Shown here: piece by piece, positions 1 through 9,303 of the stretch
Numbering within the stretch: the first letter of the stretch is position 1
Layout: every line of letters begins with the position of its first letter
From: DATHBR01 sp036389955
GTDB taxonomy: Bacteria; Myxococcota; Myxococcia; Myxococcales; Myxococcaceae
Direction of reading: 5' to 3'
NCBI GenBank assembly: GCA_036389955.1
Contig: DASVVJ010000486.1
Coordinates: 1 to 11,858 of the forward strand
Length of the DNA: 11,858 nt
The notes under the pieces: generated by a model
The model's database searches: none
What the model was told of the DNA's origin: nothing
The model's input: the letters and a program-made list of their open reading frames with translations, nothing else
Program-made: the position numbers and the translations under genes

Positions 1-836
1 GGGTGGCGGCGGTGCCCTACCTGCGGCCCTCGGACCTGCCGCTGGTGCGCACCGAGGGAGACCGGCTGGTGGATGGGGTGCGCGAGGTGTACGGGCTGAC
101 GCTGGAGGCCGCGCGCCGGCGCCGGCAACCCGGGCAGGCGCTGGTGGCCATGGGGCACTGCTACATGGTGGGCACCGAGCTGTCCGAGCTGAGTGAGCGG
201 AGGATTCTGGGTGGCAACCAGCACGCGCTCCCGGCGGACCTGTTCCCCGAGGACGTGGCGTATGCGGCGCTGGGCCACCTGCACAAGGCGCAGCGCGTGG
301 GCGGGCGCGAGGGCGTTCGTTACAGCGGCTCACCGCTGCCCTTGTCCCTGAGCGAGGCGCACTACCGTCACCAGGTGCTGCTGGTGGAGCTGGACGACGA
401 GGGCTTGAGCTCGGTGCGTCCGCTGTCCGTGCCCCGCACCGTGGACATGGTGCGCGTGCCCGAGCGGGAGGTGCTGGCGCTGGACGAGGTGCTGGCGAAG
501 CTGTCGGCGCTGCCCGAGGTGGACCCCGAGGTTCCCGAGTGGTCGCGGCCCTACCTGGAGGTGTGTGTGTCGCTGACGAAGCCCGAGCCTTCGCTGCGGC
601 GCAAGGTGGAGGCCGTCCTGGAGGGCAAGGCCGCGCGGCTGGTGAAGCTGACGCCTTCGTACACCGGCACCGGCCATGCGCTGGCGGAGGCCCAGCGGGG
701 GCTCTCGCTGCGCGAGCGCACTCCCGAGGAGGTCTTCAAGGCCCGCTACGCCCGTGACTACCAGGAGCCCCTGGCTCCCGCGCTGCTGGAGTCCTTTCAC
801 ACGCTGCTCACCCAGGTGCAGGAGGACGCGTCATGA
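1..836 (+). CDS. sbcD: Exonuclease subunit SbcD, 5'-truncated by the window edge
   Basis: This is the C-terminal part (about 277 residues) of the Mre11-type nuclease subunit of SbcCD. With SbcC it cleaves DNA hairpins and resects double-strand ends using two metal ions. The frame is open to the left edge, so the GTG at position 3 is an internal valine codon and not a start. Visible family signatures, numbered from that codon, are the GH of GHCY at about 51-52 and the GHLHKAQ motif at 91-97, which supply the last histidine metal ligands, followed by SGSPLPLSLSE at 108-118. The remainder matches the SbcD C-terminal capping region that contacts the ATPase. The N-terminal phosphodiesterase motifs (Asp/His/Asn ligands) lie upstream of the window. 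Its TGA overlaps the sbcC ATG (ATGA), and the sbcC ribosome-binding site lies inside its last codons, indicating translational coupling. Identification is firm from the motifs and the sbcC neighbour. Confidence 0.95.
   Translation, partial: VAAVPYLRPSDLPLVRTEGDRLVDGVREVYGLTLEAARRRRQPGQALVAMGHCYMVGTELSELSERRILGGNQHALPADLFPEDVAYAALGHLHKAQRVGGREGVRYSGSPLPLSLSEAHYRHQVLLVELDDEGLSSVRPLSVPRTVDMVRVPEREVLALDEVLAKLSALPEVDPEVPEWSRPYLEVCVSLTKPEPSLRRKVEAVLEGKAARLVKLTPSYTGTGHALAEAQRGLSLRERTPEEVFKARYARDYQEPLAPALLESFHTLLTQVQEDAS
820..825 (+). promoter_or_regulatory. Shine-Dalgarno of sbcC inside the sbcD 3' end
   Basis: AGGAGG lies 7 nt before the ATG at 833. It is a near-consensus ribosome-binding site embedded in the last sbcD codons. 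It fixes the sbcC start and supports coupled synthesis of the two subunits. Confidence 0.8.
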
Positions 837-3800
837 GGATCCTCTCCATCCGGGGGCGCAACCTGACGAGCCTCTCGGGCGACTTCGCGCTGGAGCTGGA
901 CCAGGCGCCGCTGGACAAGCTGGGCCTGTTCGCCATCACCGGCGCCACCGGGGCGGGTAAGAGCACGCTGCTGGATGCGATGTGCCTGGCGTTGTTCGAC
1001 CGCACGCCCCGGCTGGGTGGACGCGGAGGCGTTCCGGTAGGGCGGCCGGGCGAGGAGGACGAGGACCGGCTGCTGTCCCATGACGTGCGCGGCATGCTGC
1101 GGCGCGGAGCCGCCGAGGGCTTCGCCGAGGTGGACTTCGTGGGCAAGGACAACCGGCGCTACCGCGCCCGGTGGTCCGTGTGGCGCGCGCGCAACAAGGC
1201 CGAGGGCCGCTTCCGGCCTCAGGAACTCTCCCTCACGGAGGTGGCGACCGGGAAGACGTTCGGGCGCACCAAGGGCGAGGTGCTCGAGGCCATCGAGGAG
1301 AAGCTGGGCCTGTCGTTTGATCAGTTCCGCCGCTCGGCGCTGCTGGCGCAGGGTGAGTTCGCCGCGTTCCTCAAGGCGGATGCCAATGAGCGCGCTGAGC
1401 TGCTGGAACGGATGACGGGCACGGAGGTGTACAGCCGCGTCTCCATCGCCGCGCACGAGCGGTACAAGGCCGAGCAGGCGGAGCTGACGAAGCTGGAGGC
1501 GGGGCTGGCGGCCATCTCCCGCCTGTCGGACGAGGAGCGCACGGCGGCGGAGGCGGCGCTGGCGGCGGAGGCGGCATCGCGCACGAAGGCGGAAGAGGTG
1601 CTGAAGGAGGCCTCGGCCGCGGCGGAGTGGTACGCGGCGCGGCTCAAGCTGATTGCGGATGAGCGTGAGGCCTCGGGGGCCCAGGCCCGGGCGGCGGAGG
1701 CAGTGGAGGCGGCGGCTCCTCGCGAGGCGATGCTGGCCCGGGTGCGGGCAGCGGAGGCCTTTCGTGCTCCCGTAGCGGCGGCCGAGAGCGCGGAGCGTAC
1801 GCTGAAGGAAGCCTCGGCGGCGCAGTTGGCGCGGGCCTCGGAGGCGGAGGCGGCGCTGGCGGCACAGCGTGGGCGGGACGCCGAGCTGCTGCGGGCGGAC
1901 ATGGCTCGCACGGCGGCGCTGAGGGCCGAGGAGGCCGCGGGCCCGGCACTGGCCGAGGCGGCGCGGCTGGACGCTCAGCTCTCCGTGGAGCAGCGCGAGG
2001 CGCAGGAGACCACGCAGCGGGCGGAGGCCTCTCGCGCGGCGGAGGCGCAGCACGCCCAGGTGCTGGCGGGCCTTGCCAAGCAGGAAGAGGCGGCGCACGC
2101 GGCGGCGGAAGAGGCGCAAGCCTGGCTTGCGGCGCATGCGCAACTGGAGGCGCTCGCGCGCGAGTGGCCTCGCTGGGAGGCGGAGCTCGGCCGCTATGAG
2201 CGCGCGGTCCAAGCGGAGCAGCAGGCACGAGGCACGGCTACCCGGCTGGGCGCGGAGGTGGAGCGGCTGCGCACGGCGGCGGAGCTGCGGCGCAAGGAGT
2301 GGCAGGCCGCCTCCGAGGCCACGGAGACGGCGCAGGCCACGGCGACGCACGCCGAGGCGATGGTGGGCGAGGACTCCGGAGCGGCCCGGCGTGCGCTGCG
2401 GGACTCGCTGATGGCCCGGCAGGATCTGCTGCGAACGCTGGAGACCGCTCGGAAGGAAGCGCTCAGCGAGGCAGCACTGGAGCAGGGGGCTCGCGCCGAG
2501 GCGGAGACGGCCCGGCGTGAGGCGGAGGCCGCAGCGGTCGAGGCGCGGGAGGCAGGGGCCCAGCGGCTGGAGCTGGAGGCTCGGCTGAAGGAGGCCGGGC
2601 GGGCGCTGGATCGGGCCAAGGCCACGCAGGGGCTCGCGTCGCATCGGGCCACGCTGCGCGAGGGCGAGGAGTGCCCGCTGTGTGGCGCGACCGAGCACCC
2701 CTACCAGCGCGCCGAGGTGGCATTGGAGGGGCTCGTCGTCGAAGCCACCGCGCGTGTCGAGTCGCTGGAGGCCTCTCGGACAAAAGCCTCGCGCACGGAG
2801 GCGGCGGCACTGGCCCGCGAGCAGGCGGCCCGTCCCCGGCAGGCCAGGGCGGAGGCTCAGGGCAGCGAGGCGGCCACCCGGCGCGCGAGGCATCACGACG
2901 CGTGGGCTCAGGCTCGCGCGCTGCTGGGCCAGCCGCTGCCTCCGGAACACGCCGAGGACACCGCCGCCGAGCAGTGGCTCGCGCAGGCCGTGAAGGACAC
3001 TCAGGAGCAGCGGGCCGCGGCACAGGCCGAGGAAGAGGCCGCCGAGGCGCGCGCTCGCAGTGCGAAGGAAGCCCGGGCCGTGCTGGAAGCCCGCCGTGCC
3101 AGGCTGGAGGCGGCGGTCGCGGCCCTGCGAGGGGCTCAGGACGTGCTGGGCAAGTCCGAGCAGGAACTGCAGCAGGCCCAGCGCGAGGCTGAGCAGGCAG
3201 GGGCCACCCGCCAGCAGGCGCTGGTGGACCTGACGCCGGCCTTTCCGGCCGGGAGTGAGTGGCAGACGCGGCTGGCGGCGGACCCAGGCGGTTTCAGGAA
3301 GCGCTGTGGGGAGCACGTCTCCCGCTGGAATGTGCGCCAGGAGGCACTGAAGGCCGCGCAGACGCGTGAGGCGGAGGTTCGCACCAGCCGGGCGGCGGCC
3401 GAGGCCAAGCAGGAGAGCCTGCGCCACGCTGCGAGCGAGGACGCCCAGAGCTGGAAGCGGGCGGATGAGGCGCTTCAGCAGACGCGGGCCGCGCGCGCCA
3501 AGGTGCTGGAAGGCCGAGCCACCGAGGAGGTCCGCACGGCGCTCCGAGCCGAGGTGGACACCGCCACGTTGGGTTACGAGAAGGCCCGGGACGCGGCGGA
3601 GTCCGCTGGCCGGGCCGCCGCGATGGCCACAGCACGCGCCGAGGAAGCCGCCAAGGCCCGGGCCACCACCGCCGAGGCGCTGGAGCAGGCTCAGGCAACG
3701 CTGGAGGCACTGCTGAAGGCCCAGGGCAGCACCCTGGACGAGGTGCGGACACTGCTCGCGAAAGGTGCCGCGTGGTGCGAGGCCGAGGAGCGCTCGCTGG

Positions 3801-4621
3801 CGCAGGTGCGCGAGGCCCAGGCGAAGGCCCGGGCCGTGCTCGAGGAGCGGCGCTCTCAGCGCGCCAGGCACGAGGCCTCCGGGGCTCCGTCCCTGCCCGA
3901 GCCGGAGGTGGCCGCCGCCTGTGAGAAGGCGCGCGCGGAAGTGGAAGCCCGCCGTACCGCCGCTGCCCGCTGGAAGGCCCGGCTCGATCAGGACGACGAG
4001 GCCCGCGGCCGCCATGGCGCGGAGGCCCAGGCCCTGGAGGCCCGGCGCCAGGCCGCCGAGGTGTGGAAGACGCTGCACGAGCTCATCGGTTCGGCGGACG
4101 GGAAGAAGTTCAAGGTGTTCGCCCAGAGCCTCACCCTGGATGCGTTGCTGCTCCACGCCAACGCCCACCTGCAGGACCTGGCCCGCCGCTACCGGCTGAT
4201 GCGCGTGCCGGGGCATGACCTGGACCTTCAGGTGGTGGACCAGGACATGGGCGATGAGATGCGGGGCCTGTCCAGCCTGTCGGGCGGCGAGTCCTTCCTC
4301 GTCTCGCTGGCGCTGGCGCTCGGCCTGGCCTCGCTCACCTCCGAGACGACCCAGGTGGAAACGCTCTTCATCGACGAGGGCTTCGGCACCCTGGACCCGG
4401 AGACCCTGGAGGTGGCGCTGGCCACGCTCGACGCGCTCCAGGCCACGGGCCGGCAGGTGGGCATCATCTCCCACGTGTCCGGGCTGGCCGAGCGCATTGG
4501 CGTGCAGGTGCGCGTGGTGAAGCAGGGTGGAGGCCGCAGCCGGCTCGTCGTCGAGGCCGAGGGTGGCCTCCTGGTGCTGCCCGAGCCGCCCGTTACCGGG
4601 CCGGGACAGAAGGTGGCCTGA
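833..4621 (+). CDS. sbcC: Exonuclease subunit SbcC (Rad50-like SMC ATPase)
   Basis: A 1262-residue ATPase subunit of SbcCD, cytoplasmic, coupling ATP-driven head engagement to SbcD cleavage of hairpins and DNA ends. The N-terminal head has Walker A GATGAGKST at 37-45 and a Q-loop glutamine near 173 (ALLAQGEF). Two very long Ala/Glu/Arg-rich coiled-coil arms (about 200-600 and 640-1080) flank a CPLC zinc hook at 614-617, which dimerises Rad50-type proteins. The C-terminal head has the ABC signature LSSLSGGES at 1146-1154, Walker B TLFIDEGFGTLD at 1177-1188 with D-loop, and H-loop histidine 1214 (ISHV). All catalytic elements are present. It is longer than the roughly 1050-residue E. coli protein, apparently through its arms. 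The start is set by the strong ribosome-binding site and the ATGA overlap with sbcD. The reverse strand also carries an open frame of over 1200 codons here, a by-product of GC bias. Confidence 0.97.
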   Translation: MRILSIRGRNLTSLSGDFALELDQAPLDKLGLFAITGATGAGKSTLLDAMCLALFDRTPRLGGRGGVPVGRPGEEDEDRLLSHDVRGMLRRGAAEGFAEVDFVGKDNRRYRARWSVWRARNKAEGRFRPQELSLTEVATGKTFGRTKGEVLEAIEEKLGLSFDQFRRSALLAQGEFAAFLKADANERAELLERMTGTEVYSRVSIAAHERYKAEQAELTKLEAGLAAISRLSDEERTAAEAALAAEAASRTKAEEVLKEASAAAEWYAARLKLIADEREASGAQARAAEAVEAAAPREAMLARVRAAEAFRAPVAAAESAERTLKEASAAQLARASEAEAALAAQRGRDAELLRADMARTAALRAEEAAGPALAEAARLDAQLSVEQREAQETTQRAEASRAAEAQHAQVLAGLAKQEEAAHAAAEEAQAWLAAHAQLEALAREWPRWEAELGRYERAVQAEQQARGTATRLGAEVERLRTAAELRRKEWQAASEATETAQATATHAEAMVGEDSGAARRALRDSLMARQDLLRTLETARKEALSEAALEQGARAEAETARREAEAAAVEAREAGAQRLELEARLKEAGRALDRAKATQGLASHRATLREGEECPLCGATEHPYQRAEVALEGLVVEATARVESLEASRTKASRTEAAALAREQAARPRQARAEAQGSEAATRRARHHDAWAQARALLGQPLPPEHAEDTAAEQWLAQAVKDTQEQRAAAQAEEEAAEARARSAKEARAVLEARRARLEAAVAALRGAQDVLGKSEQELQQAQREAEQAGATRQQALVDLTPAFPAGSEWQTRLAADPGGFRKRCGEHVSRWNVRQEALKAAQTREAEVRTSRAAAEAKQESLRHAASEDAQSWKRADEALQQTRAARAKVLEGRATEEVRTALRAEVDTATLGYEKARDAAESAGRAAAMATARAEEAAKARATTAEALEQAQATLEALLKAQGSTLDEVRTLLAKGAAWCEAEERSLAQVREAQAKARAVLEERRSQRARHEASGAPSLPEPEVAAACEKARAEVEARRTAAARWKARLDQDDEARGRHGAEAQALEARRQAAEVWKTLHELIGSADGKKFKVFAQSLTLDALLLHANAHLQDLARRYRLMRVPGHDLDLQVVDQDMGDEMRGLSSLSGGESFLVSLALALGLASLTSETTQVETLFIDEGFGTLDPETLEVALATLDALQATGRQVGIISHVSGLAERIGVQVRVVKQGGGRSRLVVEAEGGLLVLPEPPVTGPGQKVA

Positions 4622-4627
4622 GCGTCA

Positions 4628-4645
4628 GGCCGCCCTCAGGGGGCC
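4628..4645. terminator. Possible hairpin between convergent sbcC and the PilZ gene
   Basis: GGCC and GGCC arms, plus an inner CC/GG pair and one G-G mismatch, can fold around a short loop. The element lies just past the sbcC stop and overlaps the stop codon of the convergent PilZ gene. There is no T-rich run on either side, so it is at best a weak bidirectional terminator. In DNA this GC-rich such a fold can arise by chance. Confidence 0.22.
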
Positions 4646-5655
4646 AGGCTCGCCAGGTACCGGTCCAGCGTGTCCGCGAAGGTGGGGTCATCGCTGAGGA
4701 ACGCGAGCCCCACGCCGCCCTTATAAGGATCGTCCACCAGGTGCACCACGATGGCATCGCCCTGCAGGCGATCGCCGTTGGGCAGCTTCAGGTCCACCGT
4801 GACGATGGTGTCGATGGGCGGCCGGTGAGCGGTGCGCACGAAGAGGCCACCGTTGGAGATGTTGGTGGCGTGCTCGCGCACGAAGTCCAGCTCGGTGCGG
4901 AACTCCATCTCCAGGTGCACGGGGAAGCGCCGGGCGCGCCGGTTCTCCGGGCCGGCAGGAGGCTGCAGCTCCTCCTGTTCAGGCTGTACTTCCGCCTCCG
5001 GCTCGACCACTTCTTCGACTTCCTCCACCGGCTCGATGGGCTCGACTTCTTCTTCCGCGGGCTCCCCGAGGAGCGGCTCGTCAACGGCCTCGTCGGGGGA
5101 CAGGGGCTCATCGCCGCCCGCGGCGGGGGTCTGCTGCTGGGCGGGAGCCTGCCCCGCGGGCCAGACGGCGGCGGTATTCGGAGGCGCCAGGCCCTGGGGA
5201 GGCATCAGCGCCCGCAGTCCGGCCGCGGTGAGTGCCTCCAGGTGTTCCTTGATCGCGCTGGCGGCGGACCAGTATTCCTGCGTGGTGATGATCTTTCCGC
5301 CGCTGAAGGCCGCGGCGCGGAAGGCATCCCGCTCGGACTTGGGCAGCCGCCACAGCTCCACCAGCGTGCCCTTGCTGGCTTTGATCTCCCAGGCGAAGCG
5401 GTCCATCTCCAGCCGGGGAAAGCTGGTCATCTCCAGTTTGAGCTCGAGGTTGGCCTCGTTCTCCTTCAGCGCCACGGTGATTTCGACCGGCTGCGTGGAC
5501 GGCAGCAGCTCATCGATGGCCTCGATAATACCGGCCACATGGCCGGGGGTGGCGGAGGCGTTCCACAGGGCGGCGAGACTGAAGGTAGGCACGTCCGGGG
5601 AAGATACCCGAGTCGCCGAGGACCACCACATCTCAGCCACGAAGAATCGCCCCAC
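4636..5655 (-). CDS. PilZ-domain protein with unknown N-terminal region and acidic linker
   Basis: A 339-residue cytoplasmic protein (no signal or membrane segment) in three parts. Residues about 22-150 form a compact, mixed alpha/beta-looking region that I do not recognise. Residues about 175-235 are a Pro/Glu/Val-rich acidic linker with repeated EEVEP-like units. Residues about 238-339 are a PilZ domain with both ligand motifs: RRARR at 239-243 (RxxxR) and NISNGG at 265-270 (NxSxxG). PilZ domains with these motifs commonly bind cyclic di-GMP, so the protein is likely a c-di-GMP effector; its output is unknown. Many related PilZ paralogues occur in myxobacteria. The start is uncertain. The frame opens with GTG at 5655, and ATG at 5631 and GTG at 5592 are alternatives; none has a clear Shine-Dalgarno. 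The gene is convergent with sbcC and lies 71 bp downstream of the M14 gene on the same strand. Confidence 0.82.
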   Translation of the reverse strand: MGRFFVAEMWWSSATRVSSPDVPTFSLAALWNASATPGHVAGIIEAIDELLPSTQPVEITVALKENEANLELKLEMTSFPRLEMDRFAWEIKASKGTLVELWRLPKSERDAFRAAAFSGGKIITTQEYWSAASAIKEHLEALTAAGLRALMPPQGLAPPNTAAVWPAGQAPAQQQTPAAGGDEPLSPDEAVDEPLLGEPAEEEVEPIEPVEEVEEVVEPEAEVQPEQEELQPPAGPENRRARRFPVHLEMEFRTELDFVREHATNISNGGLFVRTAHRPPIDTIVTVDLKLPNGDRLQGDAIVVHLVDDPYKGGVGLAFLSDDPTFADTLDRYLASLAP

Positions 5656-5697
5656 CCGTCAGGGAGTGGGCGGAACAGCCATCCTGTCAGGGCTGTA

Positions 5698-5725
5698 GCA
5701 GGGGCTCCCGAAAGGGAGGAGCTGC
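5698..5725 (-). terminator. Hairpin directly downstream of the M14 peptidase gene
   Basis: On the plus strand, CTCCC (5705-5709) and GGGAG (5714-5718) pair perfectly around a 4-base loop. An outer GCAG/CTGC pair (5698-5701 and 5722-5725) extends the stem across a small internal loop. It begins one base beyond the TAA stop of the minus-strand M14 gene, the right place for a terminator. The following minus-strand sequence lacks a T run, so termination would be Rho-assisted, or the hairpin may only protect the mRNA 3' end. Confidence 0.4.
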
Positions 5726-5726
5726 G

Positions 5727-7484
5727 TTACCGGACCGGGCGCAGGCCCGCGGGGGCGGTGTCCACGCGGAAGACGGGGTAGAGGTTGAAGCGCATGTCGT
5801 AGGTGGGGTGGCGCTCGTAGAAGAAGCGCAGGCGGGCGCGCGGATCGGCCGAGAAGGCGGGGTCCTTCAGGCGCTCTTCCCAGGAGGCCTTCACCTTCGC
5901 GTCCTGGGCGAGCAGCTGCCGGGCGAAGGGCTCCAGCACATAATCCTCCACGTACTCTTTCTGCTCGAAGTGCGCGTTGAAGTAACCCCAGGTGAGGAAC
6001 GAGTCCGGCCCGCGAGGCTCCAGCAGGTGGGCCACCAGCTCCACGCCGGGCTGGGCCACCGGCACATACAGCGTCCCGGCGGGCAGCGGCTGCGACTCAC
6101 GCGTCCACTCCCCGCGGACGTCGAGGTTGTGGCGGCCCTCGTAGGACTGGGGCTTGAACTTCACCTCGGTGGCGCGGAACACCTCCACCTGGGTGGGGGG
6201 CAGGGCCTTCTCCAGCCGCTGGAAGCGCAGGCCATGGGCGCGCAGCTTCTCGGCCACCCAGCCCGCGTGGGCCGCGGGCACCAGGTAGCCGCCCTGCGGC
6301 AGCCTGGCGGTGAGCGCCGGGCGCAGCTCGTAAAAGTAGGGGACCTTCCACACCTGAGGCTTGGTGTCGTCGTAGCGCACCACCCGCTGGTTGGTGATGG
6401 GCGAGGCCTCGTGTGTATAGGCGTAGCCCCGGAACTCGATGGGGCGGCTCTTCTCGGTGTTCTCCCAGGCGAGCACCACCTCGCGCAGCTGGCCGGCCTC
6501 GGCCTGCGCGTCCACCGCCTTCACCGCGGCCCGCAGGGCGGCGCCGTCGCGGGCCACCAGCTTCAACATGCCCTCCAGCACGTTGCGCGTGGTCTTCACC
6601 CGGTGCGGGTAGGGCTTCCATGAGTGCGTCTCCACCAGCACGCCGAAGCGGTGGTGCACCGCCCAGTACGGCAGGCTGAAGCGGGGAGACGGGATGAAGT
6701 AAGCGAAGCCCGAGGCCGGATCATCGTCCTTGACGAAGGAGGGGTAGAAGACGAGCGGCTGGTGGCCCTGGGCTTCCAGCCCCGCGAAGAGTTCCTGGGT
6801 GAGCTGGGTGCCCAGTGCGCGCAGGGGCTCGGGGCCGCCCTCCTGCGGCTCGAGGGAGACGGAGACGTCCGGCTCGAACTTGGCCCCATCGGTGACGTGC
6901 AGGTCCAGGTAGACGATCGGATCCCACGCGTGGAGCAGCTTGAGCAGGGCGGCCATCTCCGGCGCGTCGGCCTTGGCGTAGTCGCGGTTCATGTTGAGGT
7001 TCTGAGCGGTGACGCGCCAGCCCATCTCCTCGGGGCCCACCTGGTTGGGGCGGTTGTTGGGGCCGAAGCGCTCGTGGCCATCCACGTTGACGACGGGGAC
7101 GAAGACGGCCGTCACCTGCTGGAGCACGCCGGGCAGCGCCTTGCCGGCGAGCATGTCGCGCAGCAGCCAGAAGCCGGCGTCCTTGCCGTCAATCTCGCCC
7201 GCATGAATGCCACCCTGGAAGAAGACGACGTGGCGCCCCTTCTTCGCGGCGGCGGCGGGAGTGAGGGTGCCATCAGCGCTGGCGACGAGCGCGAGCAGCG
7301 GACGGCCCTCGGGGGTAGTGCCATACGTCTCGCAGCGCACCTTGCCCGGGAAGGCCTGGGGGAAGGCGCGGCAGAGGGACTCCACCTCGGAGTAGCGGCC
7401 GGTGCTCTTCCAGCCGCTGCGCTCGGCGGTGGTGGTGAGCGGAGCCTGGGCGAGCAGGACGGTGAGCAGGGTGGGCAGGAGCAT
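5727..7484 (-). CDS. Exported M14-family zinc carboxypeptidase
   Basis: A 585-residue metallopeptidase, probably removing C-terminal residues or acting on peptide substrates outside the cytoplasm. Numbered from the ATG at 7484, the hydrophobic stretch at 2-12, ending in an AQA-like cleavage site near 12-14, looks like a signal peptide, although it lacks the usual basic residues. The M14 catalytic set is complete: HAGE at 94-97 (zinc ligands H94 and E97), NMNRDY at 164-169 (substrate-binding N166/R167), H196 in LDLHVTDG (third zinc ligand) and E285 in VLVETHS (catalytic glutamate). Residues about 345-585 form a C-terminal extension beyond the catalytic domain, giving a protein much larger than a simple 300-residue carboxypeptidase. 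The ATG is preferred over the upstream GTG at 7502 because GGGAG lies 6 nt before it. It starts 33 bp after the MBL-fold gene and is probably cotranscribed with it. Substrate unknown. Confidence 0.9.
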   Translation of the reverse strand: MLLPTLLTVLLAQAPLTTTAERSGWKSTGRYSEVESLCRAFPQAFPGKVRCETYGTTPEGRPLLALVASADGTLTPAAAAKKGRHVVFFQGGIHAGEIDGKDAGFWLLRDMLAGKALPGVLQQVTAVFVPVVNVDGHERFGPNNRPNQVGPEEMGWRVTAQNLNMNRDYAKADAPEMAALLKLLHAWDPIVYLDLHVTDGAKFEPDVSVSLEPQEGGPEPLRALGTQLTQELFAGLEAQGHQPLVFYPSFVKDDDPASGFAYFIPSPRFSLPYWAVHHRFGVLVETHSWKPYPHRVKTTRNVLEGMLKLVARDGAALRAAVKAVDAQAEAGQLREVVLAWENTEKSRPIEFRGYAYTHEASPITNQRVVRYDDTKPQVWKVPYFYELRPALTARLPQGGYLVPAAHAGWVAEKLRAHGLRFQRLEKALPPTQVEVFRATEVKFKPQSYEGRHNLDVRGEWTRESQPLPAGTLYVPVAQPGVELVAHLLEPRGPDSFLTWGYFNAHFEQKEYVEDYVLEPFARQLLAQDAKVKASWEERLKDPAFSADPRARLRFFYERHPTYDMRFNLYPVFRVDTAPAGLRPVR

Positions 7485-7490
7485 GGGAGG

Positions 7491-7495
7491 CTCCC
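7491..7495 (-). promoter_or_regulatory. Shine-Dalgarno of the M14 peptidase gene
   Basis: On the minus strand, GGGAG lies 6 nt before the ATG at 7484 and decides that start over the in-frame GTG at 7502. The site is one arm of the 11-bp palindrome GGGAGCCTCCC, whose centre is probably too tight to fold as a hairpin. Confidence 0.6.
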
Positions 7496-7517
7496 AAACC
7501 ACACCCTCGCGCCGGGC

Positions 7518-8453
<936 letters not shown>

Positions 8454-8506
8454 GTAGGGGAGAGATGATCCCACATTTTGGGTACGCGGGTCGCGGGCCC
8501 CTCGTC

Positions 8507-8549
8507 TCGGTGCGGGTCCCCCGTCGGCTGACGGGTCCGCCCGCACCGG
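8507..8549. other. Large two-tier hairpin between the DUF4276 and MBL genes
   Basis: GGTGCGGG (8509-8516) pairs perfectly with CCCGCACC (8540-8547), with one more C-G and one T-G pair outside. An inner CCCGTC/GACGGG stem (8520-8525 and 8530-8535) closes a 4-base loop. A small internal loop separates the tiers. The element occupies the 151-bp gap downstream of the DUF4276 stop and 54 bp before the MBL start. It could terminate the ATPase/DUF4276 transcript or form a leader structure for the MBL mRNA. No T run follows on the minus strand. Confidence 0.45.
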
Positions 8550-8604
8550 CCGTCCCGCTCTCCCTCGGTTCACGGCATGTTCCCTCCCAGTAAACTCAGT
8601 CCAT

Positions 8605-9303
8605 TCAGCGTGGGCGAGTCCTCTTGGGAGAAGCCAGCATGCGGCCCCGTCGATGGGTGCGCGCTGCCTGGGTGAGCGCTTGCAGCGCATCCATGAGCTT
8701 ACGGTAGGAGCGTGAGCGCCGGGCCATGGTCGCGGTGAAGGGGAGTGTCTCGGTGAAGTCCGTTTGATCCGTGGTCTCCTCGTACGGCCGGCCGAGCAGG
8801 TACGTCAGTGGCTTCTTGCAGTCACGGATGCTCTCGATGTCCGAGATCGACTTCTCCCACCGCTTCCCGCGGGGCAACGAACCAACGCGTCGCAGCGTGT
8901 CCAGCGCTGCCAGGAACCACACTTCATACTCACGGTTGGCGACCACCACCTCGATGGGAACATGAGGCGCGATGCGGCGTGCGCGCTGGAGCAGTTCAGG
9001 CCCCAATCCCAGCCGGCGGCGATCCTTCGCGCGCTCTTGGCACTCGTCATCGGCGTCAAGCACCACCAGGATTCCATCTGGCCGCTCACCCGCCGCCAGC
9101 TCGATGTAGTACTCGATGCCGGTGCCCTGGATGGGATCGTAGGGGCACTTGAGCGCCCCGGCTCCAGGAGCCCGGATGGCGAGTTCCCGCGTTTCGAAGT
9201 TACGAAAGCGGCGGTGCTCGAACCATCGGCGCAGCAGCAGCGGCACCGCCTTCTGCTCTCCATGGCCCTCGACGATGGCGAGAATCAGATAGGGCGCCGT
9301 CAT
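8605..9303 (-). CDS. DUF4276 (TOPRIM-like) protein, partner of the adjacent ATPase
   Basis: A 232-residue protein with the features of the DUF4276 family: VEGHGE at 11-16, LDADDE at 82-87 and ANREYEVWFLA at 122-132, then a C-terminal P-Y-E-E/DQ-x-F pattern and RRSRSYRKL at 195-203. The early glutamate on a beta strand followed by an Asp-x-Asp cluster is the layout of a TOPRIM metal site, and the family is regarded as TOPRIM-like. A Mg-dependent nuclease function is therefore possible but unproven. The final 17 residues are strongly basic and could contact nucleic acid. Its ATG overlaps the stop of the upstream ATPase (ATGA, 9300-9303), and no Shine-Dalgarno is visible, so translation probably depends on coupling. 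The fixed pairing with an OLD/RecF-like ATPase suggests a split OLD-type system. Codon use looks less GC-biased than in sbcC or the M14 gene. Confidence 0.82.
   Translation of the reverse strand: MTAPYLILAIVEGHGEQKAVPLLLRRWFEHRRFRNFETRELAIRAPGAGALKCPYDPIQGTGIEYYIELAAGERPDGILVVLDADDECQERAKDRRRLGLGPELLQRARRIAPHVPIEVVVANREYEVWFLAALDTLRRVGSLPRGKRWEKSISDIESIRDCKKPLTYLLGRPYEETTDQTDFTETLPFTATMARRSRSYRKLMDALQALTQAARTHRRGRMLASPKRTRPR

Noticed and set aside
797..4474. A reverse-strand open frame of 1225 codons opposite sbcC
   Set aside because: Its translation is Leu/Arg/Gly-rich low complexity with no domain, while the plus strand encodes SbcC with every catalytic motif. Long antisense frames are expected in DNA with such high third-position GC.
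4741..5781. Plus-strand open frame of 346 codons opposite the PilZ gene
   Set aside because: The product is His/Gly/Arg-rich without recognisable motifs; the minus strand has a clear PilZ domain.
8454..8690. N-terminal extension of the MBL frame upstream of 8453
   Set aside because: It is low complexity, crosses the large hairpin and overlaps the end of the DUF4276 gene; the MBL-like sequence is complete from 8453.
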